Notes: generated from the letters alone by a model not told the origin. Counted from the first letter of the stretch, positions 42,665-53,021 are shown. The stretch: DNA of 64,000 nucleotides from CAXXFQ01 sp963674475 (GCA_963674475.2 CAXXFQ010000008.1:186001-250000), one strand, 5' to 3'. Made by a program: numbers and translations.

Positions 42665-43051
42665 ATGAAAACGGACAAGGAAAAAGAATGCAAATGGATT
42701 GTGGAGCGAGGGCCTGAGTGCCTCTTCATCCGACTGAGACCTCATGATTTGAAAGACGTTACGGCGGAAGGGCTGGTCAACCGACTTTGGGCGTTGCTTG
42801 AAAAACACCTCACGTATAGGTTGATGTTAGAGTTCGATAGCGCTATCGTTTTGGATTCTGAGAAAATCTCGCAACTGGTCCTGTTGTCCAAGCGGATTCT
42901 CCAACGCGATGGAATGTTGAGGCTTAGCGGCCTTTCGCGAGAGAACCAAGCGGTTCTGGAAGCGTGCAACTTGGAAGACCTTTTCCCCATGTACGAAGAC
43001 CGTCACGATGCGGTCATGGGGGCACGCTGTCAGCGAGTCGAACTTTATTGA
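42665..43051 (+). CDS. STAS-domain protein (anti-anti-sigma-factor-like)
   Basis: 128 residues. The pattern matches SpoIIAA-like STAS domains: a first strand WIVERGPECLFIRLRP, a central VLDSEKISQLVLLSKRI where the family has the phosphorylated-serine loop (usually DSSG), then LRLSGLSRENQAVLEACNLEDLFPMYEDRHDAV. S and T residues are present in the loop, but the canonical SG pair is replaced by SEKIS, so regulation by phosphorylation is uncertain. Partner-switch control of a sigma factor or other output is the usual role. No kinase or phosphatase partner is adjacent. Confidence 0.78.
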   Translation: MKTDKEKECKWIVERGPECLFIRLRPHDLKDVTAEGLVNRLWALLEKHLTYRLMLEFDSAIVLDSEKISQLVLLSKRILQRDGMLRLSGLSRENQAVLEACNLEDLFPMYEDRHDAVMGARCQRVELY

Positions 43052-43344
43052 TCGCCGTTAATTCGGGTCCCTTTATTCCCCCCCTATGGGCGAATCGAGG
43101 CCTTGAAAAAGTCCTCGAACCGGCCGGTTTCTTTGCGTCATCTTTTGACGCTTTTTTTATGCCCTTGGCTTCGGTTTCGTCGTCTTGCGGCGGTTGGCCT
43201 TCTTCTCTGCAAGAGGCAAACTGAAAGCTTTTCACTGGGCAGTCGCTATCAGAACGACTTTTTCTTCGAAGCACTCCGATCGGTCCACACTTGCCTCATC
43301 TCTGTTCCACAGGGACCGCCGTTGGGCTTCTCTCGGCATGCGAT

Positions 43345-43683
43345 CTAATGCTGGATGACGTAGCCGACTTCCAATTCATTGGCGATTTCTTCGACGCCAT
43401 CGAGTTTTCGAACCGCCTCTTGCGCCATTTGTTTGGCATAGTAGGAGCTGACGGAACCGCGAAGCGTCACACGACCTTTTTCAGTGAAAAAGTGTACTTT
43501 CCGACCTTGAAGGTGCGAGTTTTCTTCTAAGACGCTGCACACACGATGCTGCAGTGTGGAATCGATCATTTCTTTCTCGTCTTCTGATTTTTCGGGAGGT
43601 GTTTTGTCGTCGCCGGTGGGACAATCACGAAGCGACGTGGGAAGTAATTCCTTTTTTGAATCGGCAATCGGTCGCCCACACAT
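43345..43683 (-). CDS. BON-domain protein
   Basis: 112 residues. The C-terminal ~70 residues form a BON domain (STLQHRVCSVLEENSHLQGR; GRVTLRGSVSSYYAKQMAQEA; VEEIANELEV), a lipid- or surface-binding fold found in OsmY-type and secretin-linked proteins. The N-terminal ~40 residues are charged and lack a signal peptide, so the protein may be cytoplasmic. It is convergent with the STAS gene, separated by about 290 bases with no gene. Confidence 0.78.
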   Translation of the reverse strand: MCGRPIADSKKELLPTSLRDCPTGDDKTPPEKSEDEKEMIDSTLQHRVCSVLEENSHLQGRKVHFFTEKGRVTLRGSVSSYYAKQMAQEAVRKLDGVEEIANELEVGYVIQH

Positions 43684-44467
43684 AGAATTTATCCCTTAAG
43701 TAGAATGGAAAAAATACATAGACCGTTAGGGCTTTGTCGATTTTGCTGATTTCGCCTCTTTAGTCGGTTTGTTCCCCTGTCACCGGGCATCGTGGCAAAA
43801 AAAGGCTCGTCCGTTACGGGAAAATGGTTTTCCGTTGGAAATCGAGGCGGCATGTCCTTTTACGACACAAACATTTTCTCATTGCCGAGATGCAGAAGGA
43901 CGGGAAAAGGTTCCACTGTTGGCTTCGACCTGACGACTCAGCCCCAGAAGGCCAAGCAAGAAGAAACCAAAGTGAGACCGACCAAAAGGCGACCGAGCCA
44001 TCGGGTCTGTCTATGAAAACGTAGCTTGGCTTTTGGAGAACATGACATTTTTTCTAGAAAATGCCATCTCTCAAAGAGGGGCGGGTGTTGCCAATTCGAC
44101 GCTTTTCCGTGGAGTCGGGCCAACTTCCGAAGGGCAGGCAGAAACGGATTCCGCCCCGTCGGGGGAAACCAGGACGAGGGGTTTTTCTCGTTCAAAAGCC
44201 CCTGATATCGGCGCGGCCACACTTCCACGCAGGGCTTTTCAGTTTGTGTTTGACGAGAAACCAGCTTGAAAGAAGCGCGATGGGGAAAAGAACCGGGCCG
44301 GCCATCACCAGCACACCGATCGAGACTATGGGGGACTTCGAGAAAGATTTTGGTTGCTCAGCCCGTGAAGGAGAGAAACCGAATGAAAGGGAATATCTGA
44401 TTTCGATGAGGAGGCTTTTGGGCCGCCGTTTTTTTCAGAAAGGGGGGCTTTTTGCGTTGCCTTGTCG
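43684..44467. other. Gene-free region, no recognisable element
   Basis: About 780 bases. Several frames of 70-136 codons exist on the plus strand, but their composition (many Arg, Pro, Cys and Ser) and lack of ribosome-binding sites argue against translation. No repeat-family module, tRNA or clear promoter was found. Confidence 0.45.
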
Positions 44468-44650
44468 CTAGGCCGCCTCACGCAAGGCCGACCAGCCCAA
44501 GTAGCCCAGGATGCCGGAGAAGACGATAAAGCCGATATCCAGCGTCGTATTGGCTCGTCCAAACGGCATTCCCAACGCCAGGTCGAGACCAAACATAAGC
44601 AGAAGCAGGGCGGCAATAGCTATACTGATGATCGACAGCGCTTTGGGCAT
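44468..44650 (-). CDS. Small membrane protein with two helices
   Basis: 60 residues: helix 1 IISIAIAALLLLMFGLDLAL and helix 2 LDIGFIVFSGILGYLGWSAL, joined by a short loop GMPFGRANTT. An AAGGAA motif lies about ten bases before ATG 44650. The clean two-helix pattern supports a real gene. The family and role are unknown. It lies downstream of yebC on the same strand, separated by a 24-bp repeat array. Confidence 0.65.
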   Translation of the reverse strand: MPKALSIISIAIAALLLLMFGLDLALGMPFGRANTTLDIGFIVFSGILGYLGWSALREAA

Positions 44651-44806
44651 CTACCAAGTTCCTTCGTGCCGTAAAAAAAAGGGGGGGGTAAACGGTCTTC
44701 GAACGAGCCTTCCCCCTCAAGGAAAAACAGGTCAAATTGATCCTGTAAAAAAACACGTTCGAAGAGACGAATCCTCAAACTTCCAGTATAGTTAGCCCCC
44801 AACACC

Positions 44807-44902
44807 TTTCAACCAAATTCAAGCCGGGCCTTTCAATCAAGTTCAAGCCGGGCCTTTCAATCAAGTTCAAGCCGGGCCTTTCAGCCAAGTTCCAGTTGGG
44901 CC
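44807..44902. repeat. Four tandem 24-bp repeats after yebC
   Basis: Units begin at 44807, 44831, 44855 and 44879. Units 2 and 3 are identical (TTTCAATCAAGTTCAAGCCG then GGCC). The array touches the yebC stop codon at 44902-44904. The 24-bp unit is a multiple of three and in one minus-strand frame would read NLIERPGL repeatedly. Confidence 0.92.
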
Positions 44903-45657
44903 TACTCGGCTTCCATTTGAGCCATGATCTCGTCGGGAATATTGAAGTTGGCCGAGACGCTCTGGACGTCGTCGTGATCGTCCAGACGCTCAATCATTTT
45001 GAGGACCTTTTGGGCCATTCCGACACTTTCGACATCGACCGTGTTTTCCGGAATACGACTGATTTCTTTGACCTCGGACTTGATCTCGGCCGCTTCAAGC
45101 GCTTCGGCAACCGCCTGAAAAACACTCGGGTCGCAGGTCACTTGGAACTGGTCGTCCTCCGTGGTCACGTCGTCGGCTCCCGCTTCCAGTGCCAGCTCCA
45201 TCAGGGCATCTTCGTCGGTGGCCGAAGTGGGAATCAAGAAGAGCCCCTTGGACTCGAACATCCAGGCGACGCACCCCGTGCTGCCAAGTTTCCCGCCGCC
45301 GAGTTCAAAGATCTTGCGAATTTCCGGGGCGGTCCGATTCCGATTGTCGGTCAGGGTTTCACACAGAACGGCCACGCCTCCGACGCCATATCCTTCGTAG
45401 ACGACCTCTTCGAAATTCCCGCCATCAAGCTCCCCGGTTCCCTTCTTGATGGCCCGTTGGATATTGTCCTTGGGCAAACTGACCGCTTTGGCGTCTGCAA
45501 TGGCATATCGGAGCCGCAAGTTCATCTCCGGGTCACCGCCGCCCGTTCGAGCCGCCACGATGATCGCCTTGGAGAGTTTGCTCCAAAGCTTCCCTCGCTT
45601 GGAGTCGATCAACGCTTTTTTATGTTTGATTCCTGCCCAGTGTGAATGGCCTGCCAT
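44902..45657 (-). CDS. yebC: YebC/PmpR family protein (TACO1-type translation or transcription factor)
   Basis: 251 residues from ATG 45657 (MAGHSHWAGIKHKKALIDSK, the family start). The longer open frame to 45831 lacks conserved sequence. Family motifs include RGKLWSKLSKAIIVAARTGG, NIQRAIKKGTGE, EEVVYEGYGVGGVAVL and the acidic C-terminus. YebC-like proteins act as transcription regulators in some bacteria and help ribosomes at proline-rich stretches in others. The exact role here is open. Downstream is the 24-bp repeat array, and upstream is the broken TPR gene. Confidence 0.93.
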   Translation of the reverse strand: MAGHSHWAGIKHKKALIDSKRGKLWSKLSKAIIVAARTGGGDPEMNLRLRYAIADAKAVSLPKDNIQRAIKKGTGELDGGNFEEVVYEGYGVGGVAVLCETLTDNRNRTAPEIRKIFELGGGKLGSTGCVAWMFESKGLFLIPTSATDEDALMELALEAGADDVTTEDDQFQVTCDPSVFQAVAEALEAAEIKSEVKEISRIPENTVDVESVGMAQKVLKMIERLDDHDDVQSVSANFNIPDEIMAQMEAE

Positions 45658-45974
45658 ATCTTTTTCGAACCGGTTTCGTGTTGTGTTTTTGGTTACAAGG
45701 GAGTCAGAGCGGTCTTCAGTTAACGGCGTTGTACCCCTTATGGGGGTCGATTTTACCGTAAGCCAAGGGGTGGAATGGATTGTCAATTTTCCACTTGGTC
45801 TCCCTCGCAGCAAGGAAGCCGTTACACTCAAGTGAAACCCGCTCTAAAAACGTTCCCAACGCGCCAACCGGGAGAGAATCTCCCGCAATTACCCCAAAAG
45901 AAGGGGAGGAGTTCAAAAATCACTCTCTCCTAGCATACTTTCCGCTCGGTCTTTTTTCAACGGGTCGAATCTCG

Positions 45975-48248
45975 TTATTCAAGCCCTTTTGCCGGGAAAA
46001 GTGATGGATTCGATTCGTCCGCCGCCTGGGGCTTTTCAATCCGTTTTCGAGACGCTTCCCTCGCCCGATCGGCACAGCGGTCGGCCCGCTCGTTTTGGCC
46101 GATCGCCCGGTAGACGGCCGAAAGGTGCTCGAAAATCTCCTCCTCGGGCGGATCAGTGAGCCGGCAGGCCCGCTTGAGCGTCCGAATCGATTCGTCGGTC
46201 TTGCCGTGTCGAAAAAGGGCCCAGCCAAGGCTGTCCAAATAGGCTCCGTTTTCCGGATCCTCCTCGACCGCCTTGCGGATCATCGCCAGCGCCCGCTTCG
46301 GGTGCCGCTTCTGGTCGATCCAGAGATATCCCAGATCGTTCATCGCACCAATGTCGTCGGGATATTCGTCCAGAACCGTCTCCAGAAGCGATTCGGCCCG
46401 GGAAAGATTACCTCGCAACGTTTCAACGTGAGCCAACGTTTTTCGGGCTTCGCGGATCAGCGATCGGATTGACGGTTCGGCCTGCCGGGGCGGAAGAACT
46501 GGTTCTTCTTCTCGGCCCGCAAGCAAGGGCGTGACCATACGATCGTCGAACCGGCGCAAAAAGGCCTCATACCGCTCGGCCGCCGCCTCATACCGTTTGG
46601 CATGGTATTCGATCCAAGCGCGGTGCAACACCAGTCGGGCGGCCGGTCGTGGACGTTCCAGCAGTGGCCGAATCGTTTCGATCGCCCGGTCCGTTTTTCC
46701 GACTCGAGCCAACGCGGAAGACAAATAATAACAAAGGATCGCTTTTTCCGACCCGTCGTCGACCCGCGACGCCCCATCGATCCGATCCCTCGCCGCAAGA
46801 AGCACGTCGATTGCCTCTTGCGATCGGTCGCTTTCCAAAAGGTGTCTACCGCGAATCAATTCGAGTTGGACATACTGGTCCGGTCGGGTCTTTTCCACCC
46901 AAGGAAGAAGTGCTCGGTAAACCTCAAAATGGTCCCCCTCGAGTGTGAACCTCGCCATCGCCAGTGGCCCCATAGGACCGAATTGCTCCGGGTTATTGCA
47001 AACGATTTTTGAGCCGTCTTTAAAATCGTTCGGACCACACAGGATCGTCGAGCGTCGTGCGCATCTCCTCGGCCCAGGAACCGAGCGACCCGGTTCGTTC
47101 CAACGTTTTCGCAAGCAGTCCGATCCACGTCTCCGGTCGGTCCGTCTCCCGAGCAAACGGGCCAAAGCGGCTTTCGTCGCCGCCGTGGGAGCAAGCGGTC
47201 GGCTTTTTCAACGTGTCGCGGGCCGCCTGATATCGTTTCGCCTCAAGATGACTTTCTCCCAGGAAAAACCAAAGCGAGGCCTCGTCAGGCCACGTTTGAA
47301 TCCATCGGTCTAGTCGCTCAGTCAGCTCCCCTTCCCGTCCGAGTGCGGCAAGCGTTTTACCAAGCGTTTCACAGGCGATCGGCCTTTCTTTTTTGGGTAA
47401 ATCGCTCAAACCGTTTTCCAAAATTTCCAATGCCTGCTCGTGGTCATTCCGGTAAAATGCCACACGAGCCCGTCGAAGCGCAAGCCGACCGGGATGAGGA
47501 CGGCGTCGGTCGGATTCGGCAAAAAGCGCTTCCGCCGCCGTGTATCGCCCGCGGCAAGGCAATAGTTTCCGAAGACCGAAAAAGGATCGAACGAACCGGC
47601 CAAAAAGGCGTCGACCATTTTCTGGGTCATCCCGAACGATTCGGGCGACTCCAGGCCGGCGAGGACCATTTCAGCCGCACTGGCCGCCTTCGAATCTTTT
47701 CCCGTGTGATGATACCACTCGGCCAGTCGCCAATGAAGGATCAAATCGACCGGCGAACGCGATCCGTCTCGGCGCGAGTCGAGAAGCTTTTGCAAAAGGG
47801 AGATCGACTGTTCGGAGCCGCTTTTTCCGGCGAGAGCGCTTCCACCAGATCGACGATCTCGGCGGCGTCTATTTCCGAAGGAGCCAGATTGGCCAACCGC
47901 GTGAGATAGCGAAGCCGCTCGTCGTTCCAGTCGACCGTTTTGGTCAAACGGACAATCGACGAAAGAGCCAACTTGGCCGACGGGATCGTAACGAAAGGCT
48001 CGCTGATAATGACGGACCGCGTCGGCAAGCCGTTTTTTGCTTTTCGAAAGTTCGCGCTGTCGAGAAAAGGGCAATGCCAGACAACGGTCTTGGTCGGCCT
48101 CCATGAGATCGGATCGCGTTTCAAGAGGTTCGGCAATCGACTCGAAACCAGAAAGATCGGGCCTTTCCCCAGACCACTCCCGAGCGACGCTCGTTGGAAG
48201 GCTAAGAAAGAAAATGAGAGAAGTCACTAGAAACCATGGGCCGCGCAT
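45975..48248 (-). pseudogene. Secreted TPR protein gene broken by four single-base frameshifts
   Basis: Reading from a signal peptide at 48248 (MRGPWFLVTSLIFFLSLPTS), tetratricopeptide-like sequence continues to the stop at 45975 only if the frame changes four times. The shifts are near 47982 (CCC, one base too many; YDP to SAKLALSS), 47828 (A run, one short; SPEK to SGSEQSIS), 47550 (GGG, one short; LAAG to RYTAAEAL) and 47024 (TTTT, one too many; WSERF to KDGSKIV). Each lies in a short homopolymer. Repaired, it would be about 750 residues of TPR units (YLDSLGWALFRHGKTDESIR; FFLGESHLEAKRYQAARDTL), probably periplasmic. It is either a recent pseudogene or a sequencing artefact. Confidence 0.75.
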
Positions 48249-48316
48249 CAGAGAATACGCAGAAAACTTCGAAGACGACTCGTTAACGCCACCCCAAGGC
48301 AGATCGGTTTTCGTCG

Positions 48317-49409
48317 TCAAGTTCCTCTCCAACTCAACCGGTCGCCCCTCTTTCGCCGTCGCTTCATCCTCTTGCACGTTCCGATCACCGCGGCTTTCGT
48401 TTGGCGCTTTTCGAAGACGACTTGGCTTTTTTGGGTCGTGGCCGTTTTCTTTTTAGGGGTCGCCTTTTTTTTCTTTTTTGTCGCTACGATTTTTCGTTTC
48501 GCCGACTTCTTTTTGACGGTTTTTTTCTCGGCTGCCGTCTTCTTGCCGGTCTTTTTGGCAACCTTTTTCTTTACCGTCTTCTTTTCGGTGGCCTTGACGG
48601 CTTTCGCTTTTGCCGTTTTTTTCGTCGGGGCCGGTTCCTCCTTGGCGGCCGTCCCTTTCGAAACGGCTTTCTTTTTAGCCGCCTTCTTCGCGGGAGCCTC
48701 TTCGACCTTTTTGGTTACCTTCGCTTTTTTGGCCCGTTTGGGCAAACGGTCTTTACACCCGGGCTCGATTTCCAGAAGGATTTTATGCAGATTCGTCGAA
48801 AACGGATTGTCGATGAACGCGGCGCTCAATTGGTGAAGCAAGGAACCGAACTCGGCTCCCTTGCTTTTGGGAATGGCTCGTTCCAAACCGGGAATGACGC
48901 TTTCTTTCACCTGCTTTTCGGTTGCCAAACCGAGAATTCTGCAAAACGCCCAACGCGCCCGAGTCGAGCGGAATGGCGTGACCACCCAAGGCCGACTGGA
49001 CCGTATATGAAGCAATGAAAGAATTAACCCCTTTGGTTTTATCAATCGCTTCGGTCGCCGGGCCCAAATTAAGCTTTTTGAGCGATTCCAGATCGAACGT
49101 GTAGTTCGCCTCGAAGACGTCTTGCAAAACCGATCGAAGATGACTGGCTGCCGACGGAGGATCAGGCAAACGGGACATCGCTTCGGCCAGCTCGCGAATC
49201 GTACTGACGCGAATCTCGTTCCAGTCGTAGAAAATGTCGATCAATCCGGCAAAAGCTTCTTCCGCGATCGGATAGGGAGCGTTTTCCAAACAACAGGCGA
49301 AGAGCAGATGCTCCAAGACCGGACGTTCCGGGACCGGGACCGGCTGATAATGTTTCGCCAGGACTTTGTGAAGTTTCGAAAACTGCGAAGCGCGACTGGT
49401 TGATCCCAT
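48317..49409 (-). pseudogene. Endonuclease III-like gene with Lys/Ala-rich tail, broken by one frameshift
   Basis: The first part (49409 to about 48950) has the order of an Nth-type helix-hairpin-helix glycosylase: VLEHLLFACCLENAPYPIAE, then LKKLNLGPATEAI, then IPLDSGALGVL, where the family has VDTH with its catalytic aspartate. Coding then continues in another frame as ILGLATEKQVKESVIPGL to the stop at 48317. Removing one A at about 48943 rejoins them. The iron-sulfur cysteines and the typical catalytic lysine motif are not seen. The last ~110 residues are rich in Lys, Ala and Thr, like histone H1-type DNA-binding tails. The repaired length is about 363 residues. The neighbour is broken in the same way. 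Confidence 0.7.
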
Positions 49410-49569
49410 GGGTCAATTTCTATTTCGAAAAATTAAGGGAAGATAAAAATCGTAGAAGGCCAAAAAACCAAGGGCGGCGGGGTTCGCTTTTTCTTCCTGC
49501 GGCAGGCGACCGGCAAACCTCGCAAACCAGATTCGTTCGGGCGTTTACTTTTCCGACGCTCTGAGGAAG

Positions 49570-50013
49570 TTACGGTGTCGAGTCATTTTCCTCCTCGTTT
49601 TCTTCCGTTGCACTGGCTTCTTCTTCGGGCTTGGCAGAAGTTGCTTGCGGCCCGTCGGAGGCTGTTTGGGACTGGTCGAGTTCCCGACGGAGAATTTCCG
49701 AAATGGCGATCGACTTCTTAACTCCCTGATCCAAAATGAATTCGATCCGAGGGGTGTACCGGGTATTGATCCGATCGGACAACTTCGACTGGAGAAATCC
49801 GGCCGAGTTTTGAAGCCCGCGAAGACTCAAATTCTGCGTTGCCTCATCGCCCATGATCGAAACGTAAACCTTCGCCTGCCGAAGATCGCCCGACATCTCG
49901 ACGTACGTGACCGTCACGTTTTTGACGCGAGGATCTTTAATCTCGGTCAGGATGGCCCAACCGACCACCTCCCGGACCGCTTCGGCCGCCTTTAAAACAC
50001 GACGTGAACTCAT
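49570..50013 (-). CDS. rbfA: Ribosome-binding factor A
   Basis: 147 residues from ATG 50013. RbfA helps mature the 5' end of 16S rRNA in the 30S subunit. The single KH-type domain is clear (VREVVGWAILTEIKDPRVKN, VTVTYVEMSGDLRQAKVYVS, IEFILDQGVKKSIAISEIL). A low-complexity acidic tail of about 35 residues (rich in Glu, Ala and Ser) follows. It is downstream of infB by about 120 bases on the same strand, the usual nusA-infB-rbfA order. Confidence 0.93.
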   Translation of the reverse strand: MSSRRVLKAAEAVREVVGWAILTEIKDPRVKNVTVTYVEMSGDLRQAKVYVSIMGDEATQNLSLRGLQNSAGFLQSKLSDRINTRYTPRIEFILDQGVKKSIAISEILRRELDQSQTASDGPQATSAKPEEEASATEENEEENDSTP

Positions 50014-50132
50014 AGTGGTTTTGGTTCCTCGACAACGACGGCCCACAACGACCGATTTGACTCGCCATGTGCAAGGAAAACGATTCTCCGCTTTCCTCAC
50101 CCATGACCAAATTTTTCTTTCGAAGGTCGCTC

Positions 50133-53021
50133 TTACAAAGTTCGAGCGATCTCTTCCATTCGATAAGCTTCGAGAATGTCGCCCTCTTTGAGGTCGTTAA
50201 ACGAGCGAAGTCGGATTCCGCATTCGTACCCTTCTCGCACGCTCTTGGCGTCGTCTTTTTCTCGTTTGAGCGAATCGAGTGCGTAGTCGCCGATAATTCG
50301 ATTCTCTCGGATAACTCGAATCCGACTGTCTCGTTCGACCGTTCCGGCCAAAACCCGACAACCGGCAATCGTGCCGATCCGGCTGATCTGGAACGTCCGC
50401 TGAACCAGAGCGCGACCCAACTCGGCTTCGCGTTCTTCCGGTTTAAGCATCCCCTCCAAGGCCAACTTGAGGTCGTCGGTGACCTGATAGATGATGTCGT
50501 AGCGACGAATCTGAACCCCTTTTTCTTCGGCCAACGAGCGGGCCCCTTCGTCCGGGACCACACTGAAACCGATGATAATCGCGTCCGAGGCGTCGGCCAG
50601 GTGGACGTCGGCCTCGGTGATACCGCCGACAGTCGCCTGAAGCACCTTAAGCTGGACTTCGGGGTGTTCGAGTTTGGTGAGTTCCTTTCGAATCGCCTCG
50701 ATCGATCCCCGGACATCGGCCCGAAGAATGATATTGAGCGTTTGAACCTCCCTCGCGTGACCAAGTCGTTCGAAAAGGTTTTCGAGCGTGACGTGAACTT
50801 GACCACCGGAGAGCGTTTTTTGTCGCAACTCCTCGGCCCGCTTCTCGGCGATTTCTCGCGCTTCCGAGATCTCCGAAACGACGTAGAACCGTTCTCCGGC
50901 TCCCGGCGCCTCGTTGAAACCGACCAAGTTCACCGGCGTCGAAGGGCCAACCTTCTCGTGGGTGATATCCGGCTTGAGCGTATCGTACATCGCCTTGACG
51001 CGACCGTAAGAAGTGCCGCAAACAATGACGTCGCCGACCTTCATCGTCCCACGCTCGACCAGAACTTTGGCCATCACGCCGCGTCCTTCGTGCAGCTTGG
51101 ATTCCAAGCAGGTTCCAATCGCCGCGCGATCCGGATTGGCTTGATACTCGTGCAATTCGGCAACCGTCAAGAGCGTGTCCAAAAGCTCTTCAACCCCCTG
51201 GCCCGTGATCGCACTGGTCTTGACGACTTCCGTGTCTCCACCCCATTCACTCGGCAGCAGATCGTTGGCGGCCAGTTCTTGATAGACCCGATCGATGTCG
51301 ACGCCCGGAATGTCAACCTTGTTCAATGCAACGACGATCGGAACCTCCGCCGCACGGGCGTGACTGATTGCCTCCTCGGTCTGAGGCATGATCCCGTCGT
51401 CAGCCGCGACAACCAGAACCGCAATGTCTGTCACATTCGCTCCCCGAGCACGCATCTCGGTAAACGCTTCGTGGCCCGGCGTGTCGACGAACGCGATCGG
51501 CTGATCGTCCTTGTTGATTCGATAAGCTCGAATATGCTGGGTAATTCCGCCCTTTTCGCCCGAAACGACGTCGATCCCGATGACCCGATCCAAAAGGGAC
51601 GTCTTTCCGTGGTCAACGTGTCCCAAAAAGGTAATGACCGGCGGTCGCGGCTTGAGCAGACTCGGATCGTCTTCTTCATGCTCGATGGCCGTGATGACCT
51701 TGTCTTCCAAGTCGACCTCTTGCTTGAAGTCAACTTCGACTCCGAACTCGGCGGCCAAAAGTTCAGCCGTTTCCGCGTCCAGCTGGGCATTGATGTTCAC
51801 CATGCTGCCCATGCCTAAAAGTTTGCCGAGAACCGCACTGGCGGGGATGCCAAGCGATTCCGAGAACGAACGAACCGTGCAGGGCAATTCAATAACCACG
51901 TTACTTTTCCTCGGTGCCGCCGTATTGGCCCCAGTTCGACGAATCCGCCGATAGGGACGACGATAGGACGAGCCCGACTCATCGCCTTCCGACTTGCGGC
52001 GACGGGACCCAGAACGCTTTCGCTTCAGTTGACGCTGCTCCCGACCACCACCGACCACTCCATCGGCCGGCGCACCGGGACGACGACCGCGAACGACCTT
52101 ATCGCGACTACCCGGTTGCGACGTTTTCTCTGTACTCGAAACCGGCTTTTTGCCTTTGGGGGTCGCTTTGCGAAGCTTTTCCGCTTTTTCAAGATGTTTG
52201 GCAAGCGGTTGCTTTTCCCCTTTTCGCCCAGCACGAATCGCGTCCAGAGGAAGTCGAATATCCGGTTTTTGTGTCGCTTGTTCTTTTTTCGGCTTGGCCT
52301 TTTGCTTGACTACCGGCATCGGCGCCAACTTGATCGTCGGCCCCTGGGGCTTTTCCTTCTCGGAAGAATCTTTTTCTCCCCCATTGCCGTTTTTCTTGCG
52401 AGGGCCACCCAAGACGGGAATCTTTCTTTCCTCGATCATGCGGCGCAGAGGCATCGACGGCGCTACCATCGGCGCTCGACTCGACGTCTTTTTCTTTTTG
52501 GCTGTGGGGGCAACCGGCGGAGCTTCCGTAACCGCTTCGGCCGGAGTCTCGACTTCCGTTGCCGAGCTTTCTTCCGTTACCGGAGCCGCCTTCGTTACCG
52601 GCGTTTCTACCGTTGCCGGCGTTTCTTCCATCACCGGCGTCTCTTCCGCCACTGGCATCTCTTCTACCGCCGGCTCTTCCTCGAGTTCCGGCTTCGAAGG
52701 ACTCTTTTTCGGGGAAGCGGGACGCTTCAAGACGGGAATCTTCCCGGACGCCACGGTTCCACCCGGCCCGAGATAATCCTCTCGACGGACCGTCGTCCCT
52801 TCTTTGGGCTTTTGAGGTGCAAGACTTGCCGCTGCGGGAGGCGCACTTTTGGACGGCCGAGAACGACTTGCCAAATGAGCATTAACCCGATCGACTTCAT
52901 CGTCGGTGAGGCTCGCCAGCGCAGACCCCTTACCTTCGACGCCGGCCTCTTTGCAGATTTCTACCAGCGACTTACTGTCTAGCTTTAGTTGCTTGGCTAA
53001 CGCGTAAATGCGAATGGGCAA
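50133..53021 (-). CDS. infB: Translation initiation factor IF-2
   Basis: 962 residues. IF-2 delivers initiator tRNA to the ribosome. The N-terminal IF2_N helical module is MPIRIYALAKQLKLDSKSLV. A long disordered linker follows, with repeated Glu/Thr/Pro units (about residues 120-180) and then basic Lys/Arg-rich stretches to about 365. The G domain has GHVDHGKTSLLD, DTPGHEAF and NKVD. Domains II, III and IV follow (GRGVMAKVLVERGTMKVGD; VQLKVLQATVGGITEADV; GTIAGCRVLAGTVERDSRI). Motifs are intact. A terminator lies between nusA and this gene, so infB may have its own promoter. Confidence 0.96.
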   Translation of the reverse strand: MPIRIYALAKQLKLDSKSLVEICKEAGVEGKGSALASLTDDEVDRVNAHLASRSRPSKSAPPAAASLAPQKPKEGTTVRREDYLGPGGTVASGKIPVLKRPASPKKSPSKPELEEEPAVEEMPVAEETPVMEETPATVETPVTKAAPVTEESSATEVETPAEAVTEAPPVAPTAKKKKTSSRAPMVAPSMPLRRMIEERKIPVLGGPRKKNGNGGEKDSSEKEKPQGPTIKLAPMPVVKQKAKPKKEQATQKPDIRLPLDAIRAGRKGEKQPLAKHLEKAEKLRKATPKGKKPVSSTEKTSQPGSRDKVVRGRRPGAPADGVVGGGREQRQLKRKRSGSRRRKSEGDESGSSYRRPYRRIRRTGANTAAPRKSNVVIELPCTVRSFSESLGIPASAVLGKLLGMGSMVNINAQLDAETAELLAAEFGVEVDFKQEVDLEDKVITAIEHEEDDPSLLKPRPPVITFLGHVDHGKTSLLDRVIGIDVVSGEKGGITQHIRAYRINKDDQPIAFVDTPGHEAFTEMRARGANVTDIAVLVVAADDGIMPQTEEAISHARAAEVPIVVALNKVDIPGVDIDRVYQELAANDLLPSEWGGDTEVVKTSAITGQGVEELLDTLLTVAELHEYQANPDRAAIGTCLESKLHEGRGVMAKVLVERGTMKVGDVIVCGTSYGRVKAMYDTLKPDITHEKVGPSTPVNLVGFNEAPGAGERFYVVSEISEAREIAEKRAEELRQKTLSGGQVHVTLENLFERLGHAREVQTLNIILRADVRGSIEAIRKELTKLEHPEVQLKVLQATVGGITEADVHLADASDAIIIGFSVVPDEGARSLAEEKGVQIRRYDIIYQVTDDLKLALEGMLKPEEREAELGRALVQRTFQISRIGTIAGCRVLAGTVERDSRIRVIRENRIIGDYALDSLKREKDDAKSVREGYECGIRLRSFNDLKEGDILEAYRMEEIARTL

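Noticed and set aside
43792..44471. Overlapping plus-strand frames of 66-136 codons
   Set aside because: Arg/Pro/Ser-rich translations without domains. They overlap each other and none has a good start.
52029..52982. 317-codon frame antisense to the N-terminal part of infB
   Set aside because: It is the mirror of the low-complexity linker of IF-2 and is rich in Arg and Phe. No start signal or domain.
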